Assembly (NCBI GenBank): GCA_025716855.1 | Contig: JAIXMQ010000030.1 | Coordinates: 248,001 to 312,000 of the forward strand | From: Pilaira anomala | Lineage: Eukaryota; Mucoromycota; Mucoromycetes; Mucorales; Mucoraceae | Reading direction: 5' to 3' | Length of the DNA stretch: 64,000 bases | Shown: piece after piece, positions 19,220 through 31,598 of the stretch | Position numbering within the stretch: the first letter of the stretch is position 1 | Layout of the letters: every line of letters starts with the position of its first letter | Program-made: the position numbers and the translations under genes | The notes under the pieces: model-generated | Database searches by the model: none | Seen by the model: the letters and a program-made list of their open reading frames with translations, nothing else | What the model was told of the DNA's origin: nothing

Positions 19220-22200
19220 TTAATTTCGCACACGTTTTCTGCTTGTATCTTCTGTTGAATCAGTATGATTTGGAGTAGTTCTCTGTAAAAGATACATTAG
19301 CTTCAACATTATATTATCCAAAATTCATAAAATGTACAAACAACATACCTCTACTACAGATGTACCATTTCTGAAACGAGTTGTAAATAATACATTGGCA
19401 TTGCTAAACATATCATCTTTAAGTGACACGACAATAAATTGCGAGCCTCTAAATCTTGTACGTAATAATGAGCCAATATTTTCTGTATGAGACATATCAA
19501 GTGCAGCATCCACTTCATCTAAAATATACATTGGTGCAGGTTTAAATTGAAGGAATGCTAAAATTAAAGATAATGCAACTAATGATCTAATTGTATTTAT
19601 AAATATTAATATCATATTGACAGTGTTTGATACTATATATTTATATATTACCTCTGACCACCACTTAATTCAGTTAGACTCTCTTTCCATACACCACCAA
19701 GACATACTTTAATTTCTAAACCATCAGATAATGATCCTCCTTCAGGGACTTGTAATTTACAGGTATTGCCGTGTAAAAGATCACCAAAGATTCCAGAAAA
19801 GTCTTCATTTACTTTGTGAAAGGTTTTTTCAAGAGCTTCCATCTTGTAGCCATCTAATGCAATAAGAGTATCTTCAATTTTTTGTCTATCGGCTTTAATT
19901 GTGGTCAACATTTCTTTCAATGTTTCTTCTCTTTTCTCGACGCTATACAAAAAAAAAAAAAGATAAACGTTTTGATTTTTAAATACCAAGTTCTTTGTTC
20001 TTACTTATCAATCATATTCATAACTCGACCATTAATTTTTTTACGTAAAGAGTCATGTTTAGTAACTAGTGTCTTGAGTTGTTCTTTAGCCGTAACTAAG
20101 CTCATCTTTTCATGATCATACGCAGAGCCTTCCTCGCCGAAAAACCTATATACAGTCAGTAGTCTTTAGTTATACTGAATATGAATTATACCCGGTAAAT
20201 TTTACGTACTCTTTTTCGTCTTCAATCCAAGTATGTAGTCTTTCCAATTCTCTGACAGCCTGTAATGATTCAGATCTTTCTTTTTGAACTCTTTCATTTT
20301 CATGTGCAAGTTTTTTAAATTTCGACTGTAAACTAGCAAACTCTTTCTGTTTTCTTTCAAAAAGTTTACCTAATTCTTTAGATTCCTTGTTTTGAGCCTG
20401 CAATATTGCACGTTCGTCTACAAGTTCTTTATCGATATTGGCCAAATAAGTGCTAATTTCCTTCAGCTCTTTATCCATAGCTGCAATCTCTGCTTTGTAT
20501 TCCTCGATAAAATTATGAGACTTGTCTATATTTTCATTATATTCGACAATATTGGACTCAAGTTGCTCTTTTGATATAGTCAGTAAAGTTTTCTTTTAGT
20601 TCTGTTATTCTTTCTGTTACCTATTTCAGATTCTAATATTTGAACTGCACGTTCCATATCCTTTGATTTAGAAGAATCTTTTCTTAACCCCTTTTTCAGT
20701 TTTTGAACAACAAGCTATTACATGGTCGTATAAGTATGAAATATACACGGAATAAATAGCTATGAAAATTTACCATCAATTCATCCAGTTTCTTATCTTT
20801 ATTTATGCGGAAATCGGCAGACTCATTTTCAATACGTTTAGATTCTTGTTGAGCTTTTTTCTTGGATAAAGTAGCTTGTTTCTTGGCTTCTTCTTGCTCA
20901 GCAATCAGCGTCTTCAATTCCTGCACACGAGCAGTCAACTACAAAACAAAGAGTAATTAAAAAAAAACGATAAGAGTAAATGTTAAATCCTTGCGAAGAC
21001 ATACCTCAGCATAAACACTATTGCCCATACGTTTTTCAAGTAAACCGATTTCATGATTTTGAAGTTCTAAGCGTTGCTTACAATGATTATAATCCGCGAT
21101 AGTTCTCTGACAGGCTTTTAATTCGCCTTCAATCTGTTGCAACAATTTTGTATGATATTCAATATCTTTATCCACTTCTTTCAACTCTTGGACCTTGTTT
21201 AAAATACCAGCATCATCAGCATCTGATCCACCAGCCAAAGTACCACGAGGATCATATACATCGCCATCCAATGTGACGGATCTAGCCCAAATTTTATCAT
21301 GAAAAGTGATTTTGGAAGCTGTTTCTGCATCTTCACAGATGAAGGTAGTACCAAAAATCCATTCCATTGTCTTTTCTAGATGCTTTGGATAGCTAATTAA
21401 ATTCAAAGCTAAATCCACCTTTCCAGGCGCAAGCTTCTTTGCCAATGCGACTGCTTGGCTTGAAATACAATTAGAGTGAATTTTGTTTAAGGGAATGAGT
21501 GTTCTTCTGCGTGTTAATCCAGATTCTAGCAATTGGCGACCGACTACTTCGTTCTCAACCACAACGCTATAAAGTTTTCCACCAGCGCAGATTTCAAGAG
21601 CTTTCGATGCATATCGTTTGTCCTCCTTTAATTGAATAAGCTCTGCTACTGCTCCCATTACTTGGGCACGGTTAAAATTTGGTGTTGGATCTTTATATTG
21701 GAATTCGAGGCCATTCAACTTTCCTGCTAAAGTGTATTTTCTCTAAATAACCTAATGTTAGTAATTCGAAAAAAAAATAAGAGTAGCTACTTTACATCCT
21801 TTAAATCTTTCAAGATACTCTTTTCTTTTGTCTCTTTAGCTAAAAGATCTTCCTCAGTTTCAGGATTCCAATTCAACACAGCTAATCGTTCCTATATAAA
21901 TATTATTCGTATATACTTTCTTTTCAATTCGAAACCAATACTGTCTTATCATTACCTCTAATTTGTTTACTGCAGCCCTCTTCTCTTCTAATTCAGAAAC
22001 AAATTTCTGACTGTTTGCTAATTCCTTTGCAATTTGAGGTTCCTTTTCTGAAAGTTCTCTACGGAAATACTCAATTTTTAATGATGCTTGATCTTCGGCA
22101 GTTGAAGCTTGCCACTCCACACTCTTGGATTGTTTCAATTGTTCTGCATAGCCATTTTCACGGCCTTCTTCTGCAGAAATACCAGTGGTCAAAGTTTGAA

Positions 22201-23619
22201 TCAATTCCTCAGTGCTGTTCAATTGCTCCGTTTTTTCGTTATATGACACTTTAAACTGTTCGTATTCATTATTGATTTTCTTAAAAGCTTGTTTTTTTTC
22301 ATTCAAAGTTTGACCCATCTATACAGGAGTAAGATTCAATCAGATGTAAAAAAAAAAAAAAAAAAAAGGATCCCTTCAAATCAATTTTACCTCTCCCTTT
22401 TGTGACGATAAAAATGTCAGTTTCTTTTGTGCATCCGTTATAGAAGATTGTGTTAATTCCTTTTTAGTATTTAATCGTACAATTTGAGTTGAATAATCCT
22501 TGCTTTGATTTTCTAAATTTTTGATTTTTTTGCCACCATCAGAATCTTCTTTTATTCTTTCAAGTAATTCTTCTCTTGCTTTTTCAATTTCTTGCATTTT
22601 AGTCTCGGTACTATTAATCTCTTCCTCGCACTCTTGCATATTTTTAAGTCTTTTATCATTGTCTTCATTTGAACTGTTTAATCTATTTTGATGATTGGCA
22701 TACTGATATGAAATTACGTATCGATTCATTTTTTCCATCTCGGCCTCATTCTTTTGAAAATCCAAATAGACTCTTCTTTCTTCACGAAGACGATTTAATT
22801 TTGGTTCGATTTCTTCTTTTAAAAGCTATAGTGATTCGAGTGATTTTTTTTTAGAAAAAATGTATGTTTATACTTATTATTTTTTCTTTTCTTCTTTATT
22901 TACCGCATCAAGTTCTTGGACTTTGGTTTCTTCCTTTTTTAAAGTAGCCAAAGCCTTTTTCTTTCGATCCTCGTACATTTTAGTACCTGCAGCTTCTTCT
23001 ACCATACTCAATACTTCTGTTGGGCGCATATTCAATACTTTGGTGATTCGTCCTTGCATAATTAAAAAGTGAGGGTTATTGACATTCAATTGAACTGATT
23101 GTAATAAAGTTTGAACTGTTTGTTGTTGTGTGTTACGACCGTTGACAATATATTTTGTTCTACCTCCCATTAAAACCTATAGCTTTTTTGTTTAATATCT
23201 CTGACAGGTCATTAAAAAAATAGACATATTGAATATTACCTGTCTCGTAATTGTGATTTGTTTACTTGCTTCAAAACCGACAGGACTTTTTGCAGTATCT
23301 TCATTATTAAATACGATTGTGACAGAGGCCTTGGTAACACCTGCTGTACCTCTTTTATAAATCAAATCCTGTAAATTACTAGCTCTAACCTACATTTGAA
23401 TTAGTAAGAGAATAAGAGAAAAAGCGCGGATGTAATACAATTAGTTTTTACCTGAGATAAATTGGTAATACCCAATACAAAGCAAATGGCATCTAAAATA
23501 TTAGATTTACCAGTACCGTTTAAACCAGTAATTGCATTAAATTGAGGATCCCAATTAGTAATTTGAGTTCTCGAGACATAGGATTTGAAGCCTTCAATGA
23601 GTAACTCTTCGATATGCAT
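19220..23619 (-). CDS. SMC2: condensin subunit SMC2
   Basis: Condensin ATPase for mitotic chromosome compaction, working as a heterodimer with SMC4. Thirteen or so exons on the minus strand. The N-terminus [14 protein letters not shown] with Walker [10 protein letters not shown] lies in exon 1 (23453-23619). The SMC2-specific [20 protein letters not shown] block lies near 23050-23100. Coiled-coil exons and the hinge follow (about 21000-21700, with [11 protein letters not shown] and [10 protein letters not shown]). The second coiled coil is next, then the signature LTELSGGQR (near 19650) and Walker [12 protein letters not shown] (about 19510-19535). The last exon ends at TAA 19220-19222 with a short basic tail. 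Introns are 50-80 bp and often A/T homopolymeric. Paralogue choice (SMC2, not SMC4) rests on the N-terminal and ATPase blocks. Confidence 0.93.
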
Positions 23620-24893
23620 GGTTTATCTATCAAGAATAAGGAAGAACTGTTTATTGTCAACAAAAAGATAAAACAGACTCCTTTTTTTTTGAATTGTGCT
23701 TTAACGCGGTCACGTCGAATTGCGTTTATTCGCGTTTTTAAACACGGTTTCTTATTGGCACTGAGCCTTTCAGAGCTCAGGTACACAATTCGTTTGTAAT
23801 AGAATATATAATTAAAGGCTAGATTTGTTATCTTCCAAGTATAGGAGTAAAAAAAAAAAAGATTAAGATTGGTCTATCGAGGTCTTTTCTTACTAGTTCG
23901 TTCAAAATTGTATAAGATGACAACGAAAACGAATATTTACCTTATTGTGAGAACGAACTTGCTATGGAAAAACTTAATAAATTTTGTACTATTTCATGTA
24001 AAGTGAATTTTTTAAAAGTAATCTTAAAAAAACTGTACGTAATAATCTATAAAAAGTATATGATGGATAAGAAAATAACGCGTTTATGTAACACAATTAA
24101 AGGGAAAAGAATATTGATTTGGAGTTACGTAACTAAAAATAAATAACTCTATACTGTCAATACAAAGAAATATATATATATATATATAACAATGATAAAT
24201 CATCATGTGTTCTTTAAATACATGTCCTTAGTTTTTTAAATAACTATCAAACACACAACAATGAAACTTTCACCTGGACTACTCTTCTCTATTTATGACT
24301 CTTTGTAGTCGACTGTGTTGATGAAAAACAAAACTAGGACAGATAATACAATGCACAAACTATAGAATTTAGCCAAAATAGAGGGGAGGTTTCTTGTATT
24401 TTGTAGAAGAAGTAAACATCTATGCTATTTTTCTCAGCTATCAAGTTTAGATAAGTTGTTAAACTGAAGAATTTGAAAAAACACTTTTTGACATAACAAT
24501 ACGGGTGCTTATTAAGTAAGAAATTGAATATAAATTTCTGATTTGTTTATTATCCTACTCTCGAATTCGAACATTCGCTATAACTACTGAGACTCATCAA
24601 ACCAAATTTAATTCATCGTTTATTTTCAAGGGAGCATTATTATGTTATATTTCTATTAATTAATTCACTAATAAGCCAAGTAGTAACTGATTGTATTTAA
24701 TATTATCGAAACTTCTTTGTAATCACTTTTCATTTAATTTTTCTTTAAATGCTAACTTAATATAATAACACATTTTTGGTGGATTGTTACAAAGGAATAA
24801 AGAGCTCGAATTTTAAAAAATATATAAGTACGATTTTTTTTTTGTCAACTCAAACAGATTTGTTTAATTTCGTGATTACTTCAAAAAAAAAAT
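23620..24893. other. divergent spacer between SMC2 and kinase paralogue C
   Basis: About 1.27 kb, with the SMC2 promoter on the left and the promoter of the kinase-like gene on the right. A/T-rich; a TA microsatellite lies near 24171-24188. The short frames at 23614-24146 have no recognisable protein signature. Confidence 0.5.
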
Positions 24894-26211
24894 ATGAATC
24901 GACTGTTTGATGTTGTAACCGACATATTCGCCAATGCTTCTGAAATTATTCGTCTTAAGAATTTTACTCCTCCTCTATTATTTAAGGATGTCATTGAATT
25001 TCAGTACCACAATCAAAAAAGCAGCTATGTTACTGTTATGAATTGTTATTTACCCAACTCATCTCCAGCCCTATCACTCCTGCCTATTCGCACCGATATC
25101 AAAACTTCAAAAGCATTTCTGAATGGTAAACCCCAAAAAGGGCTTCCTAGCAGCAAAAAGAAGTTTCGTAGCAAAAGAGATTCTCCTTTATTCAAGAGCT
25201 TAATATCTCAGCAATACCAACAGCCTCAAGAACTTCAAACACTTCATGAATCTCAAGAACCTCAAGGACCTCAAGAACCTCAAGAACCTCAAGAACCTCA
25301 AGAACCTCAACATCCTCAAGAACCTCAAGGACCTCAAGGACCTCAAGGAACTCAAGGACCTCAAGGACCTCAAGGACCTCCAGAACCTCAACATCCTCAA
25401 GAACCTCAACATCCTCAAGAACCTCAACATCCTCAAGAACCTCAACATCCTCAAGAACCTCAACATCCTCAACCGCTTCGACAGCCTCAACCGCTTCGAC
25501 AGCTTCGACAGCCTCAACAGCTTCAACATCCTCAACCGCTTCGACAGCTTCGACAGCCTCAACAGCTTCAACATCCTCAACCGCTTCGACAGCTTCGACA
25601 GCCTCAACAGCTTCAACATCCTCAACAGCTTCAACATCCTCATAATCCTCAACATCTTCGACAGCTTCGACAGCTTCGACAGCTTCAACAGCCTCAACAG
25701 TTTCAACATCCTCAACCGCTTCGACAGCCTCAACAGCTTCAACATCCTCAACAGCCTCAACAGCCTCAACATCCTCAACCGCTTCGACAGCTTCGACAGC
25801 CTCAACAGCTTCAACATCCTCAACCGCTTCAACAGCCTCGACAGCTTCAACAACCTCGACAACAAAATCAACAACAACAGAATCAACAACAAGATCAACC
25901 TCAACAAGATCAGCCTCAACAAGATCAAAGGCAAATACAGAGCAAGTATCAAAACCTAAAGCCACTTGAAAGGCTTCATGAACTCCAACCAAGTCAGAGA
26001 ATTCAACAAACCCAAAATAATCAAGATCAAAATCAATTCCAAGAAAATTCTGATAGTCATGTCGCTGTTCATTCTAACACATCAGCGACTAGACTTTTTG
26101 ACAAAATTGAAGAATTCAAAATCAATGCCAAGAATCTCCTCAAAGAAAACTTCTTCGCTAATGGCGCCAAAGACCATATTATTTATCTTACATCAGAACA
26201 ATCACTAGGAG

Positions 26212-26299
<88 letters not shown>

Positions 26300-27258
26300 A
26301 AAATCATTTTTAGATTGAATGGCCAAGTTAGGAAAGTAAGGATGATAAAGGATCACCGAACTGTGGCCTTAAAAAGAATAAAGTTAGATTCGCTATGGAA
26401 AATAAAATCAGCTATGCAAGAAATGGCTATAATGCATCTCTCAAATAAACACAAGAATATTGTAGATTTTATTGATGCCTTCTATGAACCTACAGAAAAT
26501 GCTGTATTAATTGCTATGGAATTAATGACAGAGTCTTTGGGAAAAGTTATTAGATCGGATAGGCCAGGTTATTTTACAGAGGACCAAGTACTATCTTTAT
26601 GGTTGAAGCAGGTATAGATAAAACCATTTAGTTGGATTTATATACACTTATTAATTTTTTTTTTATAAAAAGATCACGGAGGGCTTGATATTTATGAACG
26701 ACAATTTAAAACTATTCCATTGTGACATAAAACCTGATAATATCTTACTCGATAGATACGGGAATTGCAAAGTTGCTGATTTTGGATTCGTTCTACCCCT
26801 TGGCACTTACCAAAATAGCGAAAGCCGAGCAGGGACACCCAATGTATGTTTATTCGGTAACATTGCTATAAATGACACATTGTCCTAACTTTTATTATTA
26901 TTATTAAATAGTATATGGCACCCGAAGTAGGGAATGAAGACTTGCCGTTCGATGAAAAATCTGCTATGTGGTCACTTGGTGTAGTTTTAATCGAAATGTT
27001 AGATAGAGTATTGCCAACTCATACTATTAAAGTATTTGAAGATGTAGCTACACAATCCCCACCTGTTCTTGAACGCGAGGTTGGAAGAGCTACAGAATAT
27101 ATTGTGCGAGCACTATTAGAGATTAACCCACGTGAAAGAATGTCTATTAAACAATTACGTGGAGTAAGTATACAATTAATGACACTGACTAAAAAAAAAA
27201 AACTCATATTTTCTTTTCATAGACATTAACACTTCTTCCGACGCTTGCAACTAACTGA
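24894..27258 (+). CDS. Ser/Thr protein kinase (STE20/PAK-like) with long Pro-Gln repeat region (member C)
   Basis: Exons 24894-26215, 26314-26611, 26673-26843, 26912-27163 and 27223-27258 join in frame to 692 residues. After about 100 ordinary residues comes a 240-residue tract of Pro-Gln-X triplets, then a linker and a kinase domain from about residue 435. The core motifs are intact: GEGLNGQV glycine loop, VALKRIKLD (Lys), MQEMAIM (alpha-C Glu), FHCDIKPDNILL (HRD Asp present, Arg replaced by Cys), VADFGF, TPNYMAPE, and a C-lobe Arg in NPRERMS. The F-helix Asp of the usual DVWS motif is Ala (KSAMWSLG). The protein ends 11 residues after the last intron, so the C-lobe end is short. It resembles STE20/PAK kinases (inference from APE and ALKRI blocks). 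Activity is plausible but the F-helix change is unusual. Confidence 0.82.
25215..25950 (+). repeat. 9-bp-period Pro-Gln triplet repeat
   Basis: Units of the type CCTCAAGAA, CCTCAACAT, CTTCGACAG and CTTCAACAG repeat for about 730 bp in the first exon of kinase member C. They encode PQE, PQH, LRQ and LQH/LQQ. Because the 9-bp unit lacks stop codons, several other frames on both strands are also open across this region; those are artefacts of the repeat. Confidence 0.92.
26218..26297 (+). repeat. 80-nt poly(A) tract inside an intron
   Basis: An uninterrupted run of 80 A fills almost the whole 98-bp intron (26216-26313) that splits the glycine-loop codon of kinase member C. Only the GT donor and about 16 bp with a CTAAAAT branch-like motif and TTTTTAG acceptor are unique. 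Exact length may be affected by sequencing of homopolymers. Confidence 0.85.
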
Positions 27259-27445
27259 AGTTTGTTTGAAGATATGTAATATCAAAGTCCCTTAAAAATA
27301 AATAAACTTTTTCCCCTTCTTTTTATAAAAATGTAAACGTACTGTAACACCAATGATGTAATTACCTTTATTTTTACAATTATACTTTCTATTTAAACTC
27401 AAGTTTTTTCTTTTTCTTTTTCGATCAAAAATAAAAACAAAAAAT

Positions 27446-27833
27446 ATGTCATACACCAAAAGTAAGTAGGCTATAAAATTAAACTATTAAAAAAGAAATT
27501 AACTTATATAACTTGATAGAATACACTTTCGCCCCTCTTCCTTATACCTGTCGTGGAGAGTCTATTAAACTTGACACAGACCCTAAAGGTGAAAACTTTA
27601 CTTATACCAACGGAAAGTCTGTCTTTATTAGAAACTTGGAGGTAAAACGAACTCTTATATATCTAGTTAAAACGCGACTTTCTCGCTTTATTTTTACTTA
27701 AATCGCTTACTATAGAACCCTTCCATTGCCACAGAATATGTTGGTCATAAAGCCCAAACTTCAGTAGCACGTTTCAGTCCAAGTGGTTACTATATGGCAT
27801 CTGGAGGTAAAGCATTTAACGAGATGGAAATTC

Positions 27834-27881
<48 letters not shown>

Positions 27882-28483
27882 AATTCTTTGTAATTAGATG
27901 TCAATGGTAACATTCGTATTTGGGATACTGTCAATGAGGAACACATTCTCAAGAACGAAATCCGACCCATCTCTGGAAAGATTAGTGATATTGCCTGGGA
28001 TAGCGAAAGTAAACGTTTAATCGGTGTAGGAGAAGGTAAAGAAAGCTTTGGTCATGCGTTTTCCTTTGATACTTTATCCTCTGTGGGAGAAATCACAGGT
28101 CATTCTAAAGTAATCAACAGTGTCAGTATTCGTCAACAGCGTCCCTTTAAAGCAGTGACAGCATCCGATGATATGACTGTTGCTTTCTTCACAGGTGTAC
28201 CATTTAAATACGTAAAGACAATTCGTGACCATACACGTTTTGTTCATGCTGTTCAGTTCTCTCCCAATGGTGATTTCTTTGCAAGTGCTGGTGCAGATGG
28301 TAAAATCTTTTTATATGATGGTAAGACCGGTGATAAGATTGATGAATTAACTACTACTGAAAACACACATACCGCCGGTATCTTTTCTCTTGCTTGGTCT
28401 CCTGATAGTACTCAATTATTATCTTCTTCTGCTGATTACACTGCCAAAATTTGGGATGTTAATGCCAAGGCCGTTGTTAAGTA

Positions 28484-28514
<31 letters not shown>

Positions 28515-29564
28515 CTCGGTGTATTTAACTCTTATTATAGCACTTTTGAAATTAATTCTGCTGTTAACCCCGTTGAAAACCAACAAGTTGGTAATTTATG
28601 GAAGGGAGATCATTTAGTAACCGCATCGTTATCTGGAGAATTCAGTTATTTGGATAAGAATAGCGGCAACATCTCACGTCGTATTGATGGTCACAACAAG
28701 GCTATTACAGCTCTTTCTGTCTCCAAAGAAGATACATTCTTTACTGGTTCTTATGATGGTCGTGTATTTGGATGGAAGTATGGATCTGAAGGCGATCACA
28801 CTAGCGCTGAACGTGTGGAAGGTGATGGACATAAAAACCAAGTTACTTCATTAGTATCTGCCGACGATGAAATTGTATCTGTTGCTATGGACGATACCTT
28901 GCGTCTTGGATCCGTTGCTGATTGTAAATTCAGTGAAAAAATCATCTCTACCGGATCTCTTCCTTCTTCTATCTCTGTCTCCAAAGATAAAACCACGGTT
29001 ATTGCAACTAAAGAATCTGTTTTGATCTATAACGGTCAACTTGAAAAGATTGGCCAACTCGAGAGCCCTGGATTCACTCCCTCTACTGCTGAAATCAGTC
29101 CTGATGCCAAGACTGTCTTTGTGGGCGGAGAGGATAATAAGGTCCGTGTATATGAGCTCAGCAGCGGTCAATTGACTCTTTCTGGTGAATTAGATAAAAA
29201 TCTTGGTAATATCACATCATTAGCTATTCATCCCGAATTAAACTTAATTGCTGTGGGTGATAGCGTCGGTAAGATCTTTATCTATGATACAGAGACAAAA
29301 GAAACTGTCATTCAAAAATGGGTGTTCCATTCCAGTCGTATTACTTCATTGGATTGGTCCAAGTGTGGCGCTTATTTAGTTAGTGGAAGTATTGATACCA
29401 ACATTTATGTCTGGTCTCGTGAAAACCCATTCAAGAAGGTCGCTATTAAGAACGCTCATGTTGATGCTGTTAACAGCGTTCGATTTTTGAATACTACTAG
29501 TGATTTAACTGTTGTATCTGTTGGTCAAGATGCTGCTGTTCGTGTTTGGGATATTAAATTCTAA
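27446..29564 (+). CDS. AIP1: actin-interacting protein 1 (WDR1), WD40 repeats
   Basis: Cofilin cofactor that promotes actin filament disassembly in the cytosol. Five exons: 27446-27461, 27520-27641, about 27716-27809, about 27898-28485 and about 28541-29564. The start MSYTKKYTFAPLPYTCRGES is the normal Aip1 N-terminus with its first WD blade reading GENFTYTNGKSVFIRNL. Many WD dipeptides are visible (IRIWD, AKIWDV, VRVWDIKF at the C-terminus), as expected for two seven-blade propellers, total near 600 residues. The short first exon (16 coding bp) is noteworthy. It starts about 190 bp after the stop of kinase member C on the same strand; no functional link is implied. Confidence 0.93.
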
Positions 29565-30336
29565 TTTAAATTAAAATAAAAACGGACTTGTACTTTTTAC
29601 ATATTCATCTGCTATGGCTGTAGTCAAATGTCAGATATATTTCTGACTAAAAATTGTGCTCTTATTAGGCATATAGTACATACCAACGTAATCCTTAAGA
29701 AATCTTATGACACCCACAAAGACACATTTTAATAAAATTTTGAATGCGTCAAGGTATGTGCAAAAGACAAAAGAAGGAAACGATATAAAAAAAACATCTT
29801 CTTTTTCTTCTCTCTTTATAGTTATGTTTAAAAGACTCGAGTCACATCAAAAGTTTCAGGTGATTATATCGTTAGTTTAGAGTTGCATACAGATGAAACA
29901 TCAAACAAACAATATAATTAAACTTTATAATAAAAAAAGAAGGGGGTCCCAGTTCGTTTCATTATGCAAAGGGTGCAGAACTTCAGAATTTGGCGTTTTG
30001 TTTTTTCAGCTAGTACAAAATTAGATGTTTGCTAATTAACCATCATATTGCTGTCAATATTCCTTATGAATGGAAAAAGGTGTTCTTTGCTTATTTTGAA
30101 AGAGCTTTAGCAAGCAATTGACTTAAAAACAAGTCGCTCTAATGTAATATTAAAGAAGCTGTAATATAAAGATATATTAAGAGGTGAAGAAGAGCTTACA
30201 AGTTGGATATAACACTGCATTGCAAGCAGTCGCTTTTTTTTTTAAAGAAGCGCAACCTTCGCGATAAGAGAAAAAAAAAACCAAGTGCCGCTTGACAAGT
30301 ATAGCTCCTCTCTTCTTTAACTCTACTTGAATCAAA
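29565..30336. other. spacer between AIP1 and UNG
   Basis: About 770 bp. A plus-strand frame near 30014-30121 encodes about 35 residues ending VFFAYFERALASN and could be a small relic. Otherwise A/T-rich with no gene; the final 150 bp should include the UNG promoter. Confidence 0.45.
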
Positions 30337-30650
30337 ATGAGCAAAAGACCTCGTGAGAAAGAAACAAAAGATGTCTCTAATAAGAGACAAATGAGTCTAT
30401 TATCCATGTTTAAACCAACTGAAGCACCTGTAAAAAGTACCACTAAAACAGAAACTGTTAATAAAGAAGAGGAACCTGTCACTTTAACAACAGTTGGTAA
30501 GAATCCTCGTGATCTGTTCAAAAACGTTAGTGAGGAAACACTTGAACTATTAGACTTGGAAATCAGAACAATGAATTACGAATGGTTGAAAGTGCTTGCA
30601 CCTGAGCTTATCAAGCCCTACTTTTTAAAGGTAAAAAACTTTTTTTCTGT

Positions 30651-30685
<35 letters not shown>

Positions 30686-31570
30686 TAAAAAAGTTCTTTT
30701 AATAGTTGAAAAGATATTTAAAAGCAGAGTTAGATGCAAAAAAGACTGTATTTCCTCCTGGTAAGTATCTCAAGAAAGTATCGATTTTCCTTTAATATTC
30801 ATGTTTGATTAGCGGATCAAATTTATAGTTGGTCAAATTATACGCCTCCTTCTAAAGTCAAAGTAGTCATTCTCGGTCAAGGTGAATGAGTGGTACCTGA
30901 AAAAAAAATAAAAAATGCAGAGTCACTTATATATTTAAAATAATAGATCCTTACCATAATTTCAATCAAGCACACGGTCTTTGTTTCTCTGTTGTAAAAG
31001 GAGTCAAGATTCCACCTTCTTTAGTAAATATGTATAAAGCTCTCAAGATTGACTATCCTGAATTTACTGCACCCAATCATGGCTACTTAGAAAACTGGGC
31101 AAAGCAAGGTGTATTAATGTTGAATACAAGTTTAAGTGTAGAAGCACATAAAGCAGGCAGTCATGCAAATCAAGGATGGGAACAATTTACTGGTAAGATG
31201 TATATGTATTTAGATAATATAAAACAAGAGATACTCATATAATAGTATAGATGCTATTATCAGGTATTTAAATGAACAGAAATCAAATCTAGTGTTTATG
31301 CTTTGGGGATCACACGCTCAAAAGAAGGGTGCATCAATTAAAAGTTCTGTAAGTAGTAAAAAGAAAAAAAATTATATTATAATACATGATTAGTGTGTAT
31401 ATCTCACACTTTTTTTTTTGGGGTGATTATAGAAACATCTTGTTTTAAAGAGTGTGCATCCTTCACCGCTTTCAGCACATCGAGGGTTCTTCGAATGTGG
31501 GCATTTCAAGAAAGCAAATGAATATTTACAGGCTCAAGGGAATACTATGATTGACTGGAATACTTTATAA
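30337..31570 (+). CDS. UNG1: uracil-DNA glycosylase
   Basis: Family-1 UDG, removing uracil from DNA in base excision repair. Six or so exons. The catalytic motif GQDPYHN spans an intron (exon ends at about 30882 in the Gln-Asp junction, resumes near 30949). The Asp activates the water. The uracil-binding [16 protein letters not shown] block and the Leu-loop [11 protein letters not shown] (about 31458-31485) are intact. The N-terminus has a basic KRPREKETK segment (nuclear signal) and QMSLLSMF, which resembles a PCNA-interaction box. Length of about 305 residues is normal. The stop lies only 28 bp from the stop of the RING gene on the other strand, so the transcripts probably overlap at their 3' ends. 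Confidence 0.94.
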
Positions 31571-31598
31571 AGAGAAGAAGAAGAAAAAAAAGACTTAA

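Noticed and set aside
25192..25992. Long minus-strand frame of Val-Glu-Ala-Val repeats and other open frames across the same repeat
   Set aside because: They are by-products of the 9-bp repeat in the kinase member C exon; the plus frame continues into a kinase domain with conserved splicing.
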